A stretch of DNA of 64,000 nucleotides from Stomorhina lunata (Eukaryota; Arthropoda; Insecta; Diptera; Rhiniidae): the NCBI GenBank assembly GCA_933228675.1, contig OW121743.1:17984884-18048883 (forward strand), given 5' to 3'. The notes below the pieces were generated by a model. The model ran no database searches, was not told where the DNA came from, and saw only the letters and a program-made list of their open reading frames with translations. Below, piece by piece: positions 57,605-64,000 of this stretch. The first letter of the stretch is position 1. Every line of letters starts with the position of its first letter. Made by a program: the position numbers and the translations under genes.

Positions 57605-60600
57605 TGATGACCAGAGGAAGACATTTCTATAGAAAAGTTGATCAAAGGAAGGCATTTCTATAGAAAAGTTGAACAAAGGAAGACATTTCTATAGAAAAGT
57701 GGACCAAAGGAAGGCATTTCTATAGAAAAGTTGACCAAAGGATGACATTTCTATAGAAAAGTTGACCAATGGAACAGGTTTCTAAAAAACAAATGACCAA
57801 CGGAAGACATTTCTACAGAAAAGATGATCAAAGGAAGACATTTCAATAGAAAAGTTGACCCAAGGAAGAAATTTCTAAAGAAAAGTTGACCAAAGGAACA
57901 AATTTCTAAAGAACAAATGACCCACGGAAGACATTTCTACAGAAAAGTTGACCAAAGGAAGATATTTCTATAGAAAAGTTGACCAAAGGAAGGCATTTCT
58001 ATAGAAAAGTTGAACAAAGGAAGACATTTCTATAGAAAAGTTGACCAAAGGAAGGCATTTCTATAGAAAAGTTGACCAAAGGATGACATTTCTATAGAAA
58101 AGTTGACCAATGGAACAGGTTTCTAAAAAACAAATGACCAACGGAAGACATTTCTAAAGAAAAGATGATCAAAGGAAGACATTTCAATAGAAAAGTTGAC
58201 CCAAGGAAGAAATTTCTAAAAAAAAGTTGACCAAAGGAACAAATTTCTAAAGAACAAATGACCCACGGAAGACATTTCTACAGAAAAGTTGACCAAAGGA
58301 AGACATTTCTATAGAAAAGTTGACCAAAGGAAGATATTTCTATGGAAAAGTTGACCAAAGGAAGGCATTTCTATAGAAATATTGACCTAAAGAAGACATT
58401 TCTATAGTAAAGTTGACGATAGGAAGACATTTCTATAGAAAAGTTGACGATAGGAAGACATTTCTATAGAAAAGTTGACGATAGGAACACATTTCTATAG
58501 GAAAGTTAAACAAAGGAAGACATTTCTATAGAAAACTAAAAAAAAGACATTTCTATGGAAAAGTTGAATCGGGAAAGAAATTTCTATGGAACAGTTGCCC
58601 AAAGGAAGGCATTTCTATAGAAAAGTCGACCAAAGGAAGACATTTCTATTGAAAATTTGACCAAAGGAAGATATTTCTATAGAAAAATTGACGAAAGGAA
58701 CACATTTTTATAGAAGAGTTGACCAAAGGAAGACAAAGAACACGTTTGTATAGAAAAGTTGACCAAAAAAACACATTTCTATAAAAAAGTTGACGAATGA
58801 AACACCTTTTTATAGAAAAGTTGACCAAAGAAAGACATTTCTATAGAAAAGTTGACCGCAAGAAGACAATATTATAGAAAAGTTGATCCAAGGAAGACAT
58901 TTCTATAGAAAAGTTCACCAAACGAAGACATTTCTATAGAAAAGTTGGCCAAAGTAAGATATTTCTATAGAAAAGTTGACCGAAAAAAGACTTTTCAATA
59001 GAAAAGTTGAACAAAGAAAGACAATTCTATATAAAATTTGAAAACACCAAACATTTCTATAGCAAAATTTATATTAAAAAGACATTTTTATAGAAAAAAT
59101 GGCCAAAGGAAGACATTTTTATAAAATAATTGACCAAAGAAAGACATTTCTATAGAAAAGTTGACCAAAGGAAGACATTTCTATAGAAAAGTTTACTTGA
59201 AGAAAACATTTCTATAGAGAAGTTGACCAAAGGAATCCATTTCTTAAAAAAATTGACCAAAAGTAGACATTTCTAATGAAAAGTTAACCACAGGAAGATA
59301 TTTCTACAGTAAAGTTGTCTAAAAGAAGACATTTCTACAAAAAAAAGTTGACCAAAGGAAAACTAAAATTTGATAAAAGGAAGACGTTTCTATAGAAAAG
59401 TTGACTTAAGGAAAACATTTCTATAAAGAAGTTGACCAAAGGAATACATTTCTATAGAAGAGTTGATCAAAGGAATACATTTCTATAGAAAAGTTGACCT
59501 AAGGAAGGCATTTCTATAGAAAAGTTGACCAAAGGAGGACATTTCTATAGAAAAGTTGTCCAAAGGAAGACATTTCTATTGAAAAGATGACCAAAGAAAG
59601 AAATTTTTATAGAAAAGTTGACCAAAGGAAAAAATTGCTTTAGAAAAGTTGACCAAAGGAAGACATTTCTCTAGAAAAGTTGACCAAAGGAGGACATTTC
59701 TATAGAAAAGTTGTCCAAAGGAAGACATTTCTATTGAAAAGATGACCAAAGAAAGAAATTTTTATAGAAAAGTTGACCAAAGGAAAAAATTGCTTTAGAA
59801 AAGTTGACCAAAGGAACACATTTCTATAGAAAAGCTGACCTAAGGAAGACATTTCTATAGAAGAGTTGATCAAAGGAATACATTTCTATAGAAAAGTTGA
59901 CCTAAGGAAAGCATTTCTATAGAAAAGTTGACCAAAGGAGGACATTTCTATAGAAAAGTTGTCCAAAGGAAGACATTTCCATTGAAAAGATGACCAAAGA
60001 AAGCAATTTTTATAGAAAAGTTGACCAAAGGAAAAAATTGCTTTAGAAAAGTTGACCAAAGGAAGACATTTCTCTAGAAAAGTTGACCAAAGGAAGAAAT
60101 TTTTATAGAAAAGTTTGCCAAAGGAAGATATTTCTATAGAAAAGTTGACCTAAGGAAGCCATTTCTATAGAAATGTTGACCACAGGAAGACATTTCTATA
60201 GAAAAGTTGACCTAAGGAAAACAGTTCTATAGAAAAGTTGACCAAAGGAAGACATTTCTTATGAAAAGTTGACCAAAGGAAGACATCTCTTAGGAAAAGT
60301 GGGCCAAGGAAAGATATTTCTGTAGAAAACTTGACCAGAAAGAGACATTTCTATAGAAAATTTTACAAGTGGAAGACATTTTTACAGAAAAGTTGACCAA
60401 GGGCTGAAAATTCTTATAAGAAAATAGACAAAAGGAAGACGTTTCTATAGAAAGTTGACCAAAGGAAGACATTTCTACAGAAAACTTGACCAAAGGAAGA
60501 CATTTCTATAAAAAAGTTGACCAAGGGAAGAAACTTTTATAGGAAAGATAACCAAAATAAGACATTTCTGAGGAAACGTTGACCAAATGAAGACATTTTC

Positions 60601-61415
60601 ATGGAAAAGTTGATCAAAATAAGACATATATAGAGAAAAGCTGACCAAAGGAAGACATTACTTTAGAAAAGTTGACAAAAGGAAGATATTTTTATAGAAA
60701 AGTTGACCAAAGAAAGACATTTCCATAGAAAAGTTGACCAAATGAAGACATTTCTATAGGAAATTTGACCAAAAGAAGACATTTCTATAGAAAAGTTGAC
60801 CAAAAGAAGACATTTCTAAAGAAAAGTTGACCATAGGAAGACATTTCTATAGAAAAGCTAACATTTATATAGAAAAGTTGACCAAAGGAAGGCATTTCTA
60901 TAGAAAAGTTAACCAAAAGAAAGCACTTCTATAGAAATTTTGACCAAAGGAAGACATTTCTATTGAAAACTTGACCAAAGGAAGATATTTCTATAGAAAA
61001 GTTGACGTTAGGAAAACATTTCTATAGAAAAGTTGACGTTAGGTAGACATTTCTTTAGAAAACTTATATAGAAAACTTGACATTAGGAAGACATTTCTAT
61101 ATAAAAGTTGACGTTAGGAAGACATTTCTATAGAAAAGTTGACGTTAGGAAGACATTTCTATAGAAAAGTTGACGTTAGGAAGACATTTCTATAGAAAAG
61201 TTGACGTTATGAAGACATTTCTATAGAAAAGTTGACGTTAGGAAGACATTTCTATAGAAAAGTTGACGTTAGGAAGACATTTCTATAGAAAAGTTGACGT
61301 TAGGAAGACATTTCTATAGAAAAGTTGATGTTAGGAAGACATTTCTACAGAAAATTTGACGTTAGTAAGACATTTCTAAAGAAAAATTGTGGTTAGGAAT
61401 ACTTTTCATTAAGAA
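57605..61415 (+). repeat. 31-bp minisatellite, block 7 (GACCAAAGG, then GACGTTAGG)
   Basis: About 120 copies, the largest block, in the orientation of block 2. Most carry GACCAAAGG and are diverged, with large-scale repeats: a stretch of about 370 bases at 57635-57990 recurs at 58000-58350, and another of about 180 bases recurs three times between 59480 and 60080. After about 61000 the dialect changes abruptly to GACGTTAGG and copies become nearly identical. Confidence 0.96.
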
Positions 61416-61494
61416 AAGGTACTTGTTTAACTCTACCTCATATCCTTCTCTACCTTTCATTTATGCACGTATTCAAGCATTTTATGCACATTTA

Positions 61495-61610
61495 TTAAAA
61501 CACTTGATACATGCAACTTGATCCTTGCAAATCCGAATTGGTTATAGGTTGAGCCTGAGGAGAGGTAGTAGGTGGATAGCCGGATGCTGAGGATGATGAT
61601 GTTGCTAGAA
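61495..61610 (-). CDS. Candidate last exon of a small secreted peptide
   Basis: On the minus strand a good acceptor (GTTTTATTGCAG) is followed by a phase-1 frame: VLATSSSSASGYPPTTSPQ, then AQPITNSDLQGSSCMYQVF and TAA. Small polar residues and the phase-1 junction after an unknown first base recall the secreted genes at 36-54 kb, but no 40-nt signal exon was found upstream. A GTAAGT donor at 62225-62230 ends an open stretch (ending LATNLVTSH) in a different phase, so the two do not join. Low confidence. Confidence 0.25.
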
Positions 61611-61619
61611 CTGCAATAA

Positions 61620-62415
61620 AACCAATCACAAAATAACCCCATTAATAAATATTGAAAAAGGAAGAAAAATGTTTGATGTTGATGCTTATAAACTCAAAGA
61701 CTAGACAAATGATTGTGGTATTATGGACTTCGGGTACATAATAAGGCAAACATGGAATCTATGATTAGAATGAGAGACAGACATTAAGAGTCTAGGAATT
61801 GGAGTGTGCTACTTTTTTGGGTATAGAAAATTAAATTCAATTGTGTATGACAAGTTAATAATATTTTCGTTTAAAGCATAGTTAAGTGTTTCTGATTGTG
61901 TATGTGTTTCTAGGCTTACAGGCAACCGTATTTGTATTTGTGTGTAATCCTCTGTCAAAATTGTGAATTTTGAAATTTCTCTCTCCGACTGCGTAAAATA
62001 TTTGATTGAACAATTCACAACAAAATGTTTTGTCTCTAAAGAGTCTTCAGTTGTTCAACTTGAATTGCAGTAGAATCTTTTTTTACTTTTAGAATTTTAT
62101 TGAACATTTCCTCTAAAATTGTCCTTCTTGGTTTCTTAACTTACTATCTTCTTTGTTTCTTTACGCTTCATCTTTTATGCATTACATGGACGACTATTAC
62201 TGTATCATACAAGTACTCATACCCCTTCAGACTTACATGAGATGTAACGAGATTTGTTGCTAGTGGTGGTGGTGAGGGATAAGGAAGGAGTTGGACATCG
62301 AATGAATTATTGATATCTGTGGTTGATTGTAGTGTCGCTGCATTAGAAATGGTGGCGACATTGTGGTGGTTTTTTAAGTATGAGATGATGTCATGAATTT
62401 TTAAAAAGAACTTCT
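61620..62415. other. Spacer between blocks 7 and 8
   Basis: Unique sequence. The minus strand has an open stretch at 62231-62411 ending at a strong donor (CAT|GTAAGT), rich in Ser, Thr and Pro, with no start codon or acceptor that makes a complete gene. Otherwise nothing is supported. Confidence 0.35.
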
Positions 62416-62419
62416 AGGA

Positions 62420-63645
62420 CTGTATAGAAAAAATGACGATAAGAAGTTTTTTTTCTACAGAAACAATGACAATAGAAAATTTCTACAGACAAAAACCAAA
62501 TGAAGATTTTTCTATGCAAAAAAAAAAACTGATGAAAGTGAGATTTTCCTATATAGAGAAAATGACTTTTCCCATCGACAACTTTTCTATAGAAAACTCT
62601 TCCCAGCGACAATTCTTCTATAGAAAACTCTTCCCAGCGACAACTTTTCTATAGAAAACTCTTCCCAGCGACAAATTATCTATAGAAAACTCTTCCCAGC
62701 GACAACTTTTCACCAAAAACGTTTCTATAGAAAACTCTTCCCAGCGACAAATTTTCTATAGAAAACTCTTCCCTGCGACAAATTTTCTGTAGAAAACTCT
62801 TTCCACCGACAACTTTTCTATGGAAAACTCTTCGCACCGACAACTTTTCTATAGAAAACTCTTCCCACTGACAACTTTCTATAGAAAACTCTTCTCACCG
62901 AAAAGTTTTCTGTAGAAAACTCTTCTCACCGAAAAGTTTTCTGTAGAAAACTCTTCTCACCGAAAACTTTTCTATAGAAAACTCTTCTATAGAAAACACT
63001 TCCCACCGACAACTTTTCTATAGAAAACTCTTCCCACCGACAACTTTTCTATAGAAAACTCTTCCCACCGACAACTTTTCTATAGAAAACTCTTCCCACC
63101 GACAACTTTTCTATAGAAAACTCTTCCCACCGACAACTTTTCTATAGAAAACTCTTTCCACCGACAACTTTTCTATAGAAAACTCTTTCCGCCGACAACT
63201 TTTCTATAGAAAACTCTTCCCACTGACAACTTTTCTATAGAAAACTCTTCCCACCGACAACTTTTCTACAGAAAACTCTTCCCACCGACAACTTTTCTAT
63301 AGAAAACTCTTCCCACTGACAACTTTTCTATAGAAAACTCTTCCCACCGACAACTTTTCTATAGAAAACTCTTCCCACCGACAACTTTTCTATAGAAAAC
63401 TCTTCCCACCGACAACTTTTCTATAGAAAACTCTTCCCACCGAAAACTTTTCTATAGAAAACTCTTCCCACCGACAACTTTTCTATAGAAAACTCTTCCC
63501 ACCGACAACTTTTCTATAGAAAACTCTTCCCACCGACAACTTTTCTATAGAAAACTCTTTCCGCCGACAACTTTTCTATAGAAAACTCTTTCCGCCGACA
63601 ACTTTTCTATAGAAAACTTTTCCCACCGACAACTGGTGAGTCATC
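62420..63645 (-). repeat. 31-bp minisatellite, block 8 (CTCTTCCCACCGACAAC dialect)
   Basis: About 38 copies in reverse orientation with centre TTTTCTATAGAAAA and a distinctive CTCTTCCCACCGACAAC arm. The right two thirds are almost identical copies; the left edge decays through CAGCGACAA variants. A few decayed units run on to about 63770. Confidence 0.96.
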
Positions 63646-64000
63646 CAAAAGTTTCTAAGTCGTCTTAAGGCTGATGAGTCATTCTCAATTAACTACAGGC
63701 AAAGTTTTGTATAAAAAAGTTTTCTATATAGAAAAGTTTAAAGTCTGACGACTTTTCTATAAATATATTTAAAGTGTGAAGTTCTGGATCATTCATATAC
63801 AACTTTTGCGAATTAGTTTTTCCTTCTGCCGTTTTACATGTGTGTCATTTATTTTTATGTACAAAAAATATAGGCCTAGAGTCTGCCATTTCTAAGGGAG
63901 GGAATGTTGAATGTTATAAAGAAAATCTATGGCAAGGAAAAATAAATTCAAGCACATGCTAAGAAATACTTAAGAAAATTTCTCACGTTTTTACTATAAT
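63646..64000. other. Right end of window, AT-rich
   Basis: Decayed minisatellite pieces (GACTTTTCTATA near 63740) followed by unique AT-rich sequence; no gene is supported. Confidence 0.45.

Noticed and set aside
1..63645. 31-bp repeat blocks as CRISPR arrays
   Set aside because: Units are directly adjacent with no unique spacers, and the genome is an animal one with introns and animal transposons.

Overview
The window is nuclear DNA from a fly, most likely a muscomorph or calyptrate dipteran. It is AT-rich, its introns are 59 to 103 bases with canonical GT/AG ends, and it carries Transib and Tc1/mariner-type transposons, LINE remnants and dipteran-style dispersed repeats. Nothing in it is prokaryotic, and I see no housekeeping gene.

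Layout. About a quarter of the window (roughly 16-17 kb) is eight blocks of one 31-bp minisatellite family built on the palindromic core TTTCTATAGAAA. Four blocks lie in one orientation (1-603, 7310-9955, 22505-24680, 57605-61415) and four in the other (10610-12500, 25805-27355, 29080-31800, 62420-63645). Each block has its own sequence dialect. A 5.5-kb Transib element with an intact RAG1-like transposase (609-6108) sits at the edge of the first block. Further right are a roughly 410-bp tandem repeat (14.1-16.2 kb), a patchwork of dispersed repeats with a dead mariner-like element (17.9-21.5 kb), and a 2.6-kb array of a 16-bp palindromic repeat (33.8-36.4 kb).

Genes. The main content is a cluster of small-exon genes for secreted, internally repetitive proteins between 32 and 54 kb. 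I reconstructed four: a 174-aa Pro-rich protein (31985-32683, minus), a 206-aa Leu-Pro-Val repeat protein (36638-37397, plus), a 1208-aa Ala-Leu repeat protein (42127-45812, minus) and a 768-aa Pro-Ala repeat protein (51461-53841, plus). All four share an odd architecture: a first coding exon of exactly 40 nucleotides encoding 13 signal-peptide residues, then a phase-1 intron. The last three also share a promoter layout, with AAATACGTGAC 59-62 bases upstream of a TATA box and the ATG 61-67 bases after the TATA box. A decayed tandem copy of one member (47.2-50.2 kb) suggests birth and death of family members. The layout recalls dipteran salivary glue (Sgs-type) or mucin-like secretion genes, but that is inference; no sequence homology to a named gene is claimed.

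To the right of the cluster, a dispersed repeat is inserted in a local repeat array and is itself interrupted by a fold-back mariner-like element (54.0-56.6 kb). Three small single-exon candidates (22186-22347, 24767-24898, 61495-61610, all minus) are offered at low confidence.
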